Source of the DNA: Rhynchonema sp. JSB1_4
Lineage: Eukaryota; Nematoda; Chromadorea; Monhysterida; Xyalidae
Direction of reading: 5' to 3'
NCBI GenBank assembly: GCA_030248065.1
Contig: JASAMV010008303.1
Span: forward strand, 16,083 to 80,082
DNA length: 64,000 nt
In this document: positions 12,001 through 22,100 of the stretch, piece by piece
Layout of the letters: the number at the start of each line of letters is the position of its first letter
How positions within the stretch are numbered: position 1 is the stretch's first letter
Position numbers and translations under genes: made by a program
The notes under the pieces: model-generated
Database searches by the model: none
What the model saw: only the letters and a program-made list of their open reading frames with translations
What the model was told of the DNA's origin: nothing

Positions 12001-15000
12001 GTGAAAGCGCCAAGATCATGAAACATTTAGCGCGCGTTTGTGCGTGTGTTGTTTATCGGCTTTACGCACAAAGCGCGCGAGACGTGGCTACAGTTACCCG
12101 AAAAATTTGGGTGTGTAAGAATTCATCGTGATATGGTATGGTCTAAGTCTGCAAAGCACGGCTGGTTTGCATTTAGTTTCTGGTCCGGAGGGGGAACAGG
12201 CGGTACCCCATTTTTTCGGAAGGGAACCGCCATACCTAGCTGGGGGAAAAGGGGAAGACCCAAATTTGAGAAAAGTCATTTTTTGAGGTCGAAAACTTGA
12301 CGCATTTTTGCCACTTTTTGGAAAAACTCAATAAAAAGGGTATTTTGGCGATTTTTGACAACATTGACCTGAACATCACTCAATTATAAGCAATGTTATA
12401 ACTTTTCATGGCAAAAAATCGATGTTTTTCGACCTCATTTTCCCAAAAATCGCCCCAGCCATAATACGTATTTTTACGAGTTTTTCGGCGAAAATTTGGA
12501 AAAAGCACAATTTTTGCCTCATTTTTTGGCCAAATTGTATCACAAAAACGGTGTTCTTTACCTTTTGAGTGACCAAAATCATACCTCTCACGTTTCCGGT
12601 CCCAACCCCGCATCATATCTCTCACACATGGACCTGCCACTGCGCTGCCCGAGGGGGACAACTCTCCCCCCACCCCAGGAACTATACTGGCGGAAACCGA
12701 TCACTTGGTGGCAGAGGCAGGCGGCATCAGAGTTCGGTTGGAGACAAAAAGGAAAAAATCTTTTAGGGAAGATACTGTGCCACTACCACTGCCCAGTGTA
12801 GGTCCTGGTCCGGTAGAGGAAATTAGTGTACCTCCCTACTTTTTTGGAGGGGAAATTACCCTGGGGGAAGGGGGGGAAGACCCAAAATCAGGAAAAAGTC
12901 ACTTTTTGAGGAAGAAAATTTGACCTATTTTTACCCCTTTTTGGAAAAAATTCTTCATAAAAAGGGTATTTTAGCGACACAGGCTACCCCCCCCCCACCT
13001 CCAACACTGATACCTACTGCACCATGCCAAACATGAATGGGTTACCTACTGTACCCGCACCAGGCGAGGGGAATACCTACTGTACTGGGCGCCAGTGCTG
13101 TGGCTGGGGGGGGGGGTCCCCCCCAATGGTACCCTACTCGCCCCGGCCTGGTACGCTACCCCCTACCCGCCCCGCTCTGGTACCCTACCCCCCTACCCGC
13201 CCCGCCTTGGTACCCTACCCGCCCCGATTTTTACCCCCAAAATGCCCATTTTTCGGTCAAAAATGCCCAAATTTCGACCGAAAACCCTAAAAAGTGCAAA
13301 AAAATCTCGCGCTGCGCGCGATATATGTACTTTTTAGTACATAAAAACAGGCACCCGAAAAAACTTGTGTTGTACCCTACCCGCCCCGAAAAATATCCCC
13401 CTCCCCCCCAAACCGTATTTCCCCCCAAAATCCGAGGTACACTACCGTTTTGTCGGAAATAGTACCAGGGGGGTCTATTTTTTCACTGGGGTCATTTTGG
13501 GGTGGTTCAATTTATGGGGGGGGGGTGGGTTTCAATTATTGGGGGGGTTATATTTTTCAATTGTCCCCCCGACGAAAAAAATCGGTGTTAATGATTCCAA
13601 TAAAAATGGCTTGTTTTCGGTATTTTCTAACTTTAACAGCGGCAATTATGCTTAAAAAGCTGTATTCTGTTGTGTACGCAAGTTTAAACTACGTTTGACG
13701 CAACAACACAGCCTTACCGTACCACTAATCTGTGGTACGGTGAAGGTTGGGGTGGGGTTCTATTAATGGGGGGGTCAATTAATGGGGGGTTCTATTTTTG
13801 ATTTCGAGCCATTTAGGGGGGTTTAATTAATGGGGGGGGGGGTCAATTAATGGGGGGTTCTATTTCCGACAATACGGTACCCCCTACCAGCCCCGATTTT
13901 TTCCACTTATGTACCCTACCTACCCGCCCCCAGTGTTCGAGGTACTCTGGAGGGGGCATACCTACTGTACCGCGCTCGGAGAGGGGGATACCTACTGTAC
14001 CAGAGCCGATGGCCTGGGGGGGGTTATGTACCCAGGGGCAGTGGTGTCGTTGAGAAATCGAAATTTTCCCATACCCAGCCCAATTTTCGGGAAATTTCCC
14101 ATACATACCCCCAAAAATCAAAAATTTCCCATACCAGGGGGGGGTTTCTCCAAAAACTCAAAAATTTCCCATACCCGAGGGTGGGGGTTTTGAAAAAATG
14201 ACCCCAAAGGAGTACTAAAAATGCCAAAAATTGGTCTAAAAAGTGCTTAAAACAGAGTTTTCTTGCGGCAGCAAGCGATTTTTGACATTTTTGGAAAAAA
14301 AGGCCAATTTTGGTACTTCTCGGGGTCAAAAAGTCATTTCTTAGGGGTGCTTGTTCCAAAAGTGAAAAATTTCCCATACCCCATACCCCCGGCCGATTTC
14401 CCATACCCCATACCAGGGGGGTAACCCCCCCCAACCCCCCCCTAACGACACCACTGGTTGGGGGGGTTAGGTTTTTGGGTGAAAATTTTTAATGTGTTTA
14501 TTATGTGTGGAATCGTGTGAAAACGTAGTATTTGCGCGCGTTGCGCGCGAATTTTGGGTAATTTGAGGTAAAAAAACACTGATTTTACACTAATTTTGGC
14601 CATTTTGGTTAAAAATTGGCACTTTTGGGGCAAAATCGGGGGGATACCTACTGTACCGGGGTGAAAATCGGGGGGATACCTACTGTACCATGCCAAACAT
14701 CGGGGGGATACCTACTGTACCAGGCGAGGGGGATACCTACTGTCAGTGTGGTGGCAGGCCAATCGACCCAAGATACCCTAGGGGGGGGGAAGGTTTCGGA
14801 CTTACTCGAGATACCCCCCAGAGGCTACCCAAGATACCCCTATGGTCCGTCAAAAGGCGAAAAAAGGCCGTTTTTTGCATGCAATTTTACTGCAAAACTG
14901 GCCTAAAAATGGGTGTTTTTTGACATTTTTGCCGAAAATTGGCCTAAAATGACCATTTTTAGGTGTTTGCGCGCGGAGCGCGCGATTTTTAGGGGTTCCG

Positions 15001-16054
15001 AGGTCGAAAAACACCGATTTTTGCCTTTGAAAAGCATAAATCTACTTACTCGAGATACCCTTTGGGGTCGGCTCGAGATCAGTGTAGTTCCTGGGGGGGG
15101 AGGGGGGGGGTCCCCCCCCTAAGGTACACTAACCGCCGCGACCAAGGTACACTAGTACACTAACCGCCGCGCCAGGTACACTAACCGCCTCAATTTTTGC
15201 CTAAAATAGGCATTTTTAGGCCTAAAATGGGCATTTTTAGGCCAAAAATGGGTGATTTTTAGGTCAATGATGTCAAAAGTGGCCAAAATACCCGTTTTAT
15301 TGAGAATTTTTTCGAAAAAGGGGCAAAAATCGGTCAAATTTTCTACCTCAAAAAGTGACTTTTTCCTGAATTTGGGTCTTCCCCCCCCCCCCTTCCCCCC
15401 AGGGAGGTACACTAACCGCCGCACGGAAAAAAGGGGTAGGTACGCTAACCGCCGCGCCGGACCAGGAACTACACTGCTCGAGATAGATACCCTTCCCCCC
15501 CCCATCCCCCCCCTAAGGGTTGACTCGAGATAGATACCCCTTAGGGGGGGAATCCCCCCCCCATCCCCCCCCAGCCACTACAGTGCCTACTGTACTGGGG
15601 GGGACCCCCCCCACCTCCAACACTGCCCGCCCCGCCAAAGTAGCCACAGCACTGCTGGGCGCTACACCCAAACCCCCACCTCCAACACTGCCGGGCGAGG
15701 GGGCGATACTGTACCTTTGTGGCACCTCATCCCCACCAGCCACAGCACTGCTTCAAACGCCAGCCGAATCAGAAGACATGAAACGAAGATGAAGGAACCG
15801 ACCGTGTCTCGCATTTCCCCAAAGCGCCGCTGTCCGCCTGACTGGTTCAGCACGCCTGCCAACCTCGACGTGATGTATCTCGATCCCTGATTTCCGCCGC
15901 CGCTCCTGAATTTAGCTATACTTTGTTAATTTTTTATAAAAAATGGAGACATTGATTGACAAACCAACCACGATCTGTCTGCCGCTCCGCTCTGGCTACC
16001 AAACGATGAATTGTGCAGAGATTTAGCTGTCGGATTGCCTTGACGCTTTTCCAT
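69..16054 (-). CDS. Nup358: Nup358/RanBP2-like FG nucleoporin, 20 exons, 3' end beyond the window
   Basis: Exons read on the minus strand: 15972-16054, 15803-15905, 11674-11793, 10847-11000, 10592-10768, 9849-10031, 8638-8864, 7791-7913, 7298-7387, 7082-7238, 6884-7012, 6451-6630, 2517-2609, 2291-2428, 1543-1659, 1372-1474, 1162-1303, 908-1086, 376-516, 69-215. Phases agree at every junction except 6884 to 6630, which I could not resolve; a small exon may be missing. The protein (about 929 codons here) starts MEKRQ, has an FG-type N-terminus, a charged coiled coil (10592-10768), Pro/Ala/Met-rich exons, FG/FSF motifs (TFSF, GFGSS, SFGQ), one Ran-binding domain, one RanBP2 zinc finger and further FSF exons. 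Family role: cytoplasmic nuclear-pore filaments that bind RanGTP. No TPR domain is visible. Introns are heavily invaded by transposons. The start is the first ATG of the FG-type frame, facing L12. The family call rests on the RanBD plus zinc finger; another RanBD-FG protein is possible. Confidence 0.83.
908..1303 (-). other. RanBP2-type zinc finger split across two exons
   Basis: Exon 1162-1303 ends in [15 protein letters not shown] and joins exon 908-1086 (CACCDAPR) through donor AA|GTGCGC and acceptor CAG|T. The join gives W-x-C-x2-C-x10-C-x2-C, the exact RanBP2/ZnF_RBZ spacing, which fixes this splice site against a nearby alternative GT. In this family such fingers bind Ran or RNA. The second exon continues into Ser/Gly-rich FG sequence with SFGQ and FQFGF. 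Confidence 0.88.
1372..2609 (-). other. Ran-binding domain (RanBD) of the nucleoporin, four exons
   Basis: Exons 2517-2609, 2291-2428, 1543-1659 and 1372-1474 join in phase to one RanBD. Recognisable landmarks in order: the acidic entry [22 protein letters not shown], then [27 protein letters not shown], then LCANHYL and [10 protein letters not shown], and the closing helix [19 protein letters not shown]. These match the standard RanBD order of RanBP1 and RanBP2, including the R-R-x-Q/CANH core. The domain binds GTP-bound Ran. The intron between 1659 and 2291 holds a fold-back MITE. Confidence 0.93.
2009..2244. mobile_element. Fold-back MITE in the RanBD intron
   Basis: The ends are inverted: AATTTCGTTGCCTCATGCAT at the left and its near complement at the right, with arms of roughly 100 bases including a GAGGCAGGCAACAA motif. 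The loop carries CA repeats. A partial copy lies at 50447-50560. No clear target duplication was found. Confidence 0.75.
2757..3566. mobile_element. Fold-back element with CCCCGAAAA arms and an internal TTAGGC minisatellite
   Basis: The left arm is a run of CCCCGAAAA-type units (2775-2890) followed by TTAGAGGTGGGTATTCATG. The right arm is the inverse: a CATGAATACCC stretch near 3394, then CGGGGTTTT units (3450-3555). Between them lie about four units of roughly 91 bp, each opening with two or three TTAGGC repeats (near 3041, 3126, 3218 and 3308) followed by CCAGCCAGGAAGAC. It sits in the nucleoporin intron. A partial second copy is at 8975-9190. Confidence 0.7.
3682..6406. mobile_element. Large TTAA-target inverted-repeat element (nested)
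   Basis: TTAA duplications flank the ends (3678-3681 and 6407-6410) and the termini AGGGTCTCCGCC / GGCGGAGACCCT are inverted. Sequence just inside both ends is inverted (3690-4480 against 5015-6400), with a further inner fold around 4305-4500 / 4600-4810 and runs of GGAAAAAAAACCG. TTAA targeting is the piggyBac habit; no transposase ORF is visible, so this is non-autonomous. A second copy begins at 49370 and a fragment lies at about 61386-61524. Confidence 0.75.
5662..6202. mobile_element. Nested TTAA-target MITE
   Basis: Flanked by TTAA at 5658-5661 and 6203-6206; the ends are AGGGG(C/G) with inverted arms of about 240 bp meeting near 5950. It interrupts only the right half of the larger element: the left half at about 3890 shows the uninterrupted sequence (GTTCTTAATGTGCC), a direct empty-site comparison. 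Confidence 0.85.
8154..8492. mobile_element. PIF/Harbinger-like MITE
   Basis: Ends GGGCGCCCTTAGTCATAGTG inverted at both sides, flanked by TAA at 8151-8153 and 8493-8495. The arms repeat GGAAAATGGAAATGG. A 3-bp TAA target duplication with GGG ends is typical of PIF/Harbinger elements. It lies in an intron of the nucleoporin, close to exon 8638-8864. Confidence 0.7.
8975..9190. repeat. Partial copy of the CCCCGAAAA/CCAGCCAGG fold-back element
   Basis: CCCCGAAAA-like units at 8988-9040 are followed by TTACTCATGTAG, GGGCACTGGTACAGTTCGGG and GTCTTCCTGGCCGGTAGCCTAGG. The same modules, in the same orientation, make up one half of the element at 2757-3566. Confidence 0.6.
9525..9623. repeat. Near-perfect 99-bp palindrome
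   Basis: Arms of about 49 bases begin TTTCGGCATAAGGATTTGG and meet at GGCCTAGACC; only one or two bases are unpaired. It would form a long cruciform. The arms contain GGCTTAGG, like the TTAGGC elements elsewhere. Confidence 0.85.
10219..10324. repeat. Inverted repeat spanning the outer palindrome breakpoint
   Basis: Arms 10219-10254 (AAATCATCTCGTCAAACAAA) and 10289-10324 are inverted around a 34-base loop. The homology between the two big palindrome arms stops at 10260, inside this loop. In the right arm only one half of the hairpin remains, next to the junction at 43646. Confidence 0.8.
11895..12171. mobile_element. Fold-back MITE with long arms
   Basis: Inverted arms of about 110 bp run from TGTAAACCAGCC inward through GAATTCTT and GGGTTACTGTAGCC to GCGAGACG; the loop is short. 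Both palindrome arms carry it (right copy about 41765-42042). A fragment with GGGTTACTGTAGCCACGT is at about 59340. Confidence 0.75.
14039..14456. mobile_element. Left-arm-specific element with CAGTGGTGTCGTT ends
   Basis: Ends CAGTGGTGTCGTT and AACGACACCACTG are inverted. The interior repeats AAATTTCCCATACC. The right arm has no such block at the matching place (about 39525). A clean 8-bp duplication is not visible in the G-rich flanks. Confidence 0.65.
14744..15585. mobile_element. hAT-like element, left arm only, with a nested hAT
   Basis: Begins CAGTGTGGTGGC, ends GCCACTACAGTG, and is flanked by an 8-bp duplication CCTACTGT (14736-14743 and 15586-15593). The right arm lacks it: there the CCTACTGT context is uninterrupted near 39225. 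It contains the second element at 15080-15476. Confidence 0.85.
15080..15476. mobile_element. hAT-like MITE, CAGTGTAGTTCCTGG ends, nested
   Basis: Ends CAGTGTAGTTCCTGG / CCAGGAACTACACTG, flanked by CTCGAGAT on both sides (15072-15079 and 15477-15484). Same family as 39886-40273 in the other arm, but at a different site. Confidence 0.9.
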
Positions 16055-16399
16055 TGATCTGAAATCTGCACGGATGTGTTGTGGACTTCAATTTCTGACC
16101 TCAAAACAGAGAACAAAAACCCAAAAAATGAAATGACCGTCCGTCCGAGAATTGTCACTGAAGAGATTAAAAAAGAAAAGAAAAAGAAAAAATTTGGAAA
16201 GTTTCACAATTTTGGGCCTGGGGGCTTTGTTTTCTTGAAGTTTGTCAGTTTATTTTCCTCGCCCAATCTTAATATTCATGTTTTGTTGTTTCAAAGCGTC
16301 GTGAGTTTCCAGGTGAAGCAAATTCGGCAAATTCTGCGGCGCACAAACCCAATTTTTCACGAGCAAAACACTTCTTCTTCGAAACTGTTGAACAGAACA
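16055..16399. promoter_or_regulatory. Divergent promoter region between nucleoporin and L12
   Basis: 345 bases separate the nucleoporin start codon (minus strand) from the L12 start codon (plus strand). The stretch contains an A/G-rich tract (AAAAGAAAAGAAAAAG near 16170) but no TATA box I would defend. It is kept in the right arm (38395-38745). A shared, bidirectional promoter is inferred from spacing alone. Confidence 0.55.
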
Positions 16400-18538
16400 A
16401 TGAACAACACGTTGGTTTATCGTCGAGTTGCTCTCAACATTCGTCAGTCATTTCGGATCCGTTCGCGTTGTGTTGCGAGCTGTTCAACGCTTGGACAATC
16501 ACAGATCTCACTGAAAGTGACAAATTTGCAAAAACTGCGCCGATTCTCCTCTGACGTCGCCGCAGCCGAAGTCCCCGCGCCAACGCCAGATTCCGAAGCC
16601 AAGCAATTCAGTCCGAAAATCACGTCAATTGTTGATCAAATCGCTTCACTGACGCTCGTTGAAGTCGCCGATCTGAACGATGCATTGAAAGTTTGTTCGT
16701 GTTTTTTTTTTTCGCTGAAACACAAATTGCAGCACAATTTGGCTGAAATTAGAAGAAAATCGCTGCCGTTACAGCAACGTCTGAAGCTTCCCGACACTCC
16801 AATGGTGGGCGCTGGCATGATGATGGCGACACAGGCTGCTGCGCCCGGTGGCTCTCAGGTTTGTGACGTTTCTTTCATTTTTTATGCGAGTCCTGAGTCC
16901 ATGAGCCGAGTGCTCATGTCCAGAGGTCAGAGAGCTTTTGCCTTTTCCTTCCACGATTTTTTCAATGAACGTTACATTTATCAAGCAACCATTTTTATCT
17001 TTCGATTTTTACAGTCAGCGGACCAAGCGGTAAGATATCCAAACAAATGTTGCTTCATTCATTGATCGTTGCGAGCGTCTGTTTTGTGGTTTTGGTGGTG
17101 GTTTTATCTTGTCGCGCCATGATGTGACTGTCGCGTATTTTGTTTTGTCTGTCAGCGACCGCTTGATGAAAATTAAAGGAACGAAAGAATTTCCAAGTTT
17201 AATTTCAGGCCGCCGCATCAGCAGCCGAGGATATCGTTCCAGAAAAAGTGAATTTCTCCATCATTCTGCAAGCGCTCGCTGATGAGTCGAAAAAGATTGC
17301 GTTGATCAAGGAAATCAAGAAAGTGGTGCCGGGATTGAATCTCGTTCAGGTCTGTTGTGTTTCTTTCTTGTTTATGAAATTGCGAAGATTTCTCTGATGG
17401 CGACGGCGAGCAGTTAAATTGTCGGGTTTGAGAATATCTGTCTGGCGAAACATTTTTGAGCGCTTTTATTATTTGAGCAGGCGTCGGCATGCTTTTCATC
17501 AAGCCTATAGTTGCGGATGGAATCGTTTTTTTCGTGAAAAAAAACGGTTTTTTTCGACGGTTTCTGGAGATGAAAAAAAACAGAAAAAACCGCAGCTGCC
17601 TAGAAACTTTTTCAGAAGCATGTTTTTTGTAGATTTTTCGCTAACTTCAGAAAATATTTTGAAAAATACCTCTATACAAAAGGCGCGAGGTGTAAAAATG
17701 TGTCAATAACACTCCGGCGCTGGGCAAACTAACGTTAACATAGGCCGAAAACACGTTATTTTGGGCTCCCTTATCCTCATGCACCACGATTCTTTGTCGA
17801 GTTTTTTTCGGAAATTTTTCCAAATATTTAAAAACAGTGTAATAAAGCCATATGTCGTGTTTGTCTTTTTTGTCGAAAATGGCGTTCTTCGCTTCAAGAA
17901 TAGAAGTGATATGATTCCAGCGGCTGGCTCCTGTCGAGCTATTTTCTGACATTCTGGGGATCGTTTTTGCAAATATTTTCTCAGTCAATTTGAGCAATCC
18001 TCGCTGCGCTGACGAAATACAGATTCCAACACTGTACAACCTGGTCATAGACCAGGCTTTTTTGCCATTTGAGGTTTTTAATTTGCCTTTTCGATTTCGA
18101 GCCAGGTGGCGATTATCACCGGTTGCATATTGCAAGGAGGTTCTGCAATAGGATCCTTAGTTTAATCTATGAAAAATTTTCTCCAAAAAAACTGAAATTT
18201 GCGCTGGGCGCGAAAATTCACGACTTTTTTTCCTTCAAAATGCAAAAATCGCTTCTGACATCACCACTTCAATTTCGAAATCGACACTTGTGCTTTGGGG
18301 TCAACTGGCGATTTTCGCCGTTGGCCTTTTTAAAAAACTCACAGACACAAGCCATCAGATTGTATGTTTGTGATTTCATTTGCGCGTGGGCAATCAAACC
18401 GATCTTCCCTTGTTGTTTCAGGCAAAGAAATTCGTCGAAGCTCTCCCTGCCACGGTGAAGGACGACATCACACAAGCCGAAGCTGATGAACTCAAAAAAC
18501 AACTGGAAGATGCTGGTGGAAAAGTGGAAGTGAAATAA
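16400..18538 (+). CDS. MRPL12: Mitochondrial ribosomal protein L12 (bL12m), left copy
   Basis: Exons 16400-16690, 16733-16858, 17015-17029, 17209-17349 and 18422-18538 join in phase to 229 residues ending in TAA. L12 is the stalk protein of the mitochondrial large subunit that recruits translation factors. Residues 1 to about 50 are rich in Arg and Ser without acid, as in a mitochondrial transit peptide. The C-terminal domain shows EKVNFSIILQAL, KKIALIKEIKKVVPGLNL, AKKFVEALPATVK and the closing ADELKKQLEDAGGKVEVK, the usual L7/L12 fold. The reading frame is open upstream of the chosen ATG; I chose the ATG beginning the Arg-rich leader. Intron 1 is only 42 bases and has no in-frame stop, but the other arm has 40 bases there, which supports an intron rather than coding sequence. 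Exon 3 is a 15-base microexon. Confidence 0.95.
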
Positions 18539-19127
18539 ATTTGGCAAAATTTGAACGTAAAATATGTGAATCTGGCCGCATTTCGGTGCCCGAATGATAA
18601 TTTTGTTCGTCTGTTTTGTTCAAATCATCGATTAATGACACTTTCATGTACATTTTGCCATGTTACTGCTTTTGTTTGAAGTTTCCGATAAAAAGTCGGA
18701 TAGAAAACTGTGTTTTGGCGGCGCACTCAAGGCTTTTGGCACACTCTTCCGTGTACGTTACAAGTTGCTGTATTTTTTGGAGTGGTCACAACAACACACA
18801 TGCAACACCCATAAAAAACTGGTTTGGTCATTCATGCACAACCTCATGCGCAACTTTGGCTTGACCTTTGATCACGTGCATGTGTGGTGTACATACGGTG
18901 CAAGTAAGTGCACACGCTTTGGCACTGAAGGTGCACCATGATGCGTGCATACTGCGAAAGAGGGTGGTATGCCTGTACACAGACACGGCGATAATATCAT
19001 TCTTCAGTGCACATATCATTTATAGTCCGTGGTCCATGCGCGCATTCGGATTTCTTTCGGCTGCAACTGAAGTCTTCCAACTTCCAGTATTTACCCAAAA
19101 AACACATCTGCAAGCAAAATTCCGGCA
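18539..19127. other. Intergenic region, L12 to xylosyltransferase
   Basis: 589 bases with no recognisable gene. It carries imperfect short inverted motifs (GTGCACCATGATGCGTGCAT, near 18930) and AT-rich sequence after the L12 stop. The two genes are on the same strand; the right arm keeps the same layout. Confidence 0.6.
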
Positions 19128-22100
19128 ATGTTACGCCACCGCAAACTCAAAGCGCCAGAAACTCAGAAGCAAGATGAGAAACCAGCTTCAGACGAGGACC
19201 TTCATGACACCGAAGTCACTGTCTGGGACTGGGCTCATGACAATGTCCCGGCGGCACTGTTCGTTTGCGTCAGCCTGCTACTGCTGACCGTCAACATAGT
19301 ATTGACTGCATGCATGTTGCTGACCGTACAGCTTCCGCCGGTTAGAAATTGTTTTGAGATTTGAGGCATTTTTATTGTTTTTTTATGGTCGAGTTTAACA
19401 CACGTAAAATTAATTATTGTTTAATGCCAGCTTTTTACCAGTGTTGGCCAAAACATTTCTATGGGTTTCAGCTTGTCTGAGAGATTGGCAGAGTGCCTGC
19501 CAACAAAATGATGAAATGTTTCATGTGCTGAATAAGAGCGCAAGTGGTTTGTCAAAAAGTTAACGGTCCCATTCCATTGCCATAATAAAGAAAGACCGAA
19601 CAAATAGAAAAGTAAAAATTTTAGCTGGAAATGTTGCCTCAAGAAGCTCAACAGATTTCTGATCAGGCGTGGCGTCCGGAACCTGAAACGGTGCTTCATT
19701 TGGCAAATGTTACTACTGACGTTGAATCCGTCGTTGTTGATGGACCGAAATCGCCAACGTTTCACTGCGATCTACAAAATCAGCCGTTGACTTTGTTAGT
19801 GTGTCCTTTCCTTCACTTGGGTCTGTAAGAGATAATTTTCATGCGCTGATAAAAGTCCGTGCGAGCTTGGGAAGTTACATAACGATAGATTGGGGGGGGG
19901 GGGTCGAAACTTTCTGGATACGCTTTCCAAAACGATCACTGGTCATCACAGCTTTCACGGAAGTAGCGCTCCAGAAAGGCAATGTGCAGCGTGTTTTCTG
20001 TCCTTGTCCGTTTTGACATCCGTATTCACATACCAGTCACCATCGTGCTCTAGCACCAGACCAGGCGGTCACGTGATATCCCGAAAGAAACAAAGACGCG
20101 CACACGAGCTGCGGTTTTATGTTCGCATGTAAAACACCAGCGCAAATACACATGTGTCACCATAGTAACGGTACTCAAAACCGTACCTCTTATAATTCTC
20201 ACAGATCAGCGTTGTCGCGTGCAAAATCAGTCAGCTGCAAACAACAAATTGTGGACATTGCGTGCCGAATTGGCAATGGCACGATGAGAGCGCCGAGTTT
20301 CCATCGATCTTGCGGGACTGGAGGTGATTTGAATTGGTTTTGCCGCCTTTTGACAATTGGGTGGTGCACCAGCACATCTTCAGTCTAACCAATCATGTCC
20401 ATGCATACATAGCTGGTTGATGTTTCAATGGCACCTGAAACTGTGATGAAGCCAATATTGGCCACCATAGTCTAGCTGCTTGGATGTATCAAGCGTTCAT
20501 AAATAATTCAATCAAATGGTTTCAGACTTGATGAATCAATACAAATATCTCGGCTGTTATTCGATCACATTGCGGCCGAATTCGAAAACGAACGTGATTC
20601 CATACCGACTCAATGTTGGCGAAGGGTTTGAAACATCAGAAAAGTGTGCCGATAGATGCTTGCAGTTTGGCTGTCAATTGGCCGGTGAGAAAAAAGATTT
20701 CGGTATCTTAAAAAAGATTTGACCTTTCACTTTCATAAAAATTGCCGGTGCTAACCTTTACTGATGGAACCTTCCGATCTGCCCCAGTGAGGTTTTTTGG
20801 TTGAGATTTCCTGATTCGATTTATTTAGACCTGCGTGAAATAGTCGGTCGAAAAGACTCAATTTTCACATAATGACCACAAACCACCTCCACAAGAGCAT
20901 CGGGGTATACAAACACTGCCTGCATGAAATAGTTTCCATTTAGCTGTCTGGAAACATCTCGTACATAGTTTGGTGCATATTCATAATCAGCAAAATCTCT
21001 CATTTAAAAAAGTAAGTCACTTGACCAAGTCAGTTCAGGCCGATGTGCTCACCAGGCTTGATAAAGTTGTTTTCAGTGGTTCACCTCAACAAATTCTGTC
21101 TGTGCGCTATCCCGGAAGAAACTGAATTCTCAAATGCCTCAATTGCCGATTATCGCTTGCCGGATCAGGATTGTGACTGCGGCGCCAATTCGAAAACGTG
21201 CAATCGGCGATCACAAGCTGTCTATGTGACTGGATTGGGATGTGGGTGGTTGCAAATGTTGTCTGAAACTAACGCAAATAGGTATTGATATTGGTCGCAC
21301 AATGACTTTATAAGAATTGGTCAAATTTTTTTCCTGAATCGTGAAGAGGGAAAGTGATGGGGTGGTGACGTTGCGTTGCGTGATCGCACACAAAGCATGT
21401 AGTAAAGAGAATGTTTCAGACCTGCGCCAACGTGGTTGATCTGCTGGATTATTTTCAGGTGAAAATGTTTTGCGAGAATCACAAATAGCACAGTGGTTAA
21501 GAGTAACTGAACGTGAAAATCAGGATTGATTTTGATGAATTCTTATATGGTCATTGTGCGACCAATATATTATATCAACTGCCCCACCGCTGCTGACGAA
21601 GAATATGATGACCGTCACTGAAGAAAGCTGCCCTGTGATAATAATAATAATAATAATATTACCTATAATAGGTTGTAATTATGTTGTTGAACTGAAACAT
21701 CATCCAGCTTAATTCAGACCGTCCCAAACGCCTGCCGCAGTTCGTGTCTCCGTCCAATTACCCTCCCTACCAACAACAAGCCAGTGAAACATCAACCCGA
21801 CCCCTGACAAGGATCGTGTTTCTGCTTCAACTCAATGGCCGCAATGTGAGACAAATTCGACGTCTCATAAAATTGATCTATCGGCCCCATCATTATTATT
21901 ATGTGCATGTGGATGCACGGCAACAGTATTTGCATCAAGGTCAGTGAACCTGTACCACGGTTGCGCAAAAAAAGCGACGGCGTTTTTTCTTAAAAAACGA
22001 TGGGTTTTTTTAAAAACGCCTGGGTCGTTTTTCGTTTTTTTAAATCCTGAAATTCATTGATTTTCTCTGATTTTTCAAGGAAAGTACCCTGATTATGAAG

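Larger units (their letters stand above)
12172..15790. repeat. G/C-run-rich nest of CAG-ended elements filling nucleoporin intron 2
   Basis: The intron between exons 15803-15905 and 11674-11793 is packed with runs of 5-12 G or C, repeated GGATACCTACTGTACC boxes, GGGCGGGTA boxes and about three copies of a 170-bp module (12190-12330, 12830-12975, 15280-15420) reading GGGAAGACCCAAAT..AAAAAGGGTATTTT..GCGA. Short GCGCGCGnnGCGCGC hairpins recur near 13310, 14535 and 14970. No coding sequence is recognisable. The right-arm counterpart is 39003-41765. Confidence 0.8.

Noticed and set aside
16076..17065. A 329-codon plus-strand ORF as a single unspliced gene
   Set aside because: It reads through the 42-base intron and beyond exon 2 without similarity; the other arm has 40 bases in the intron, breaking the frame, while the spliced model gives an intact L12.
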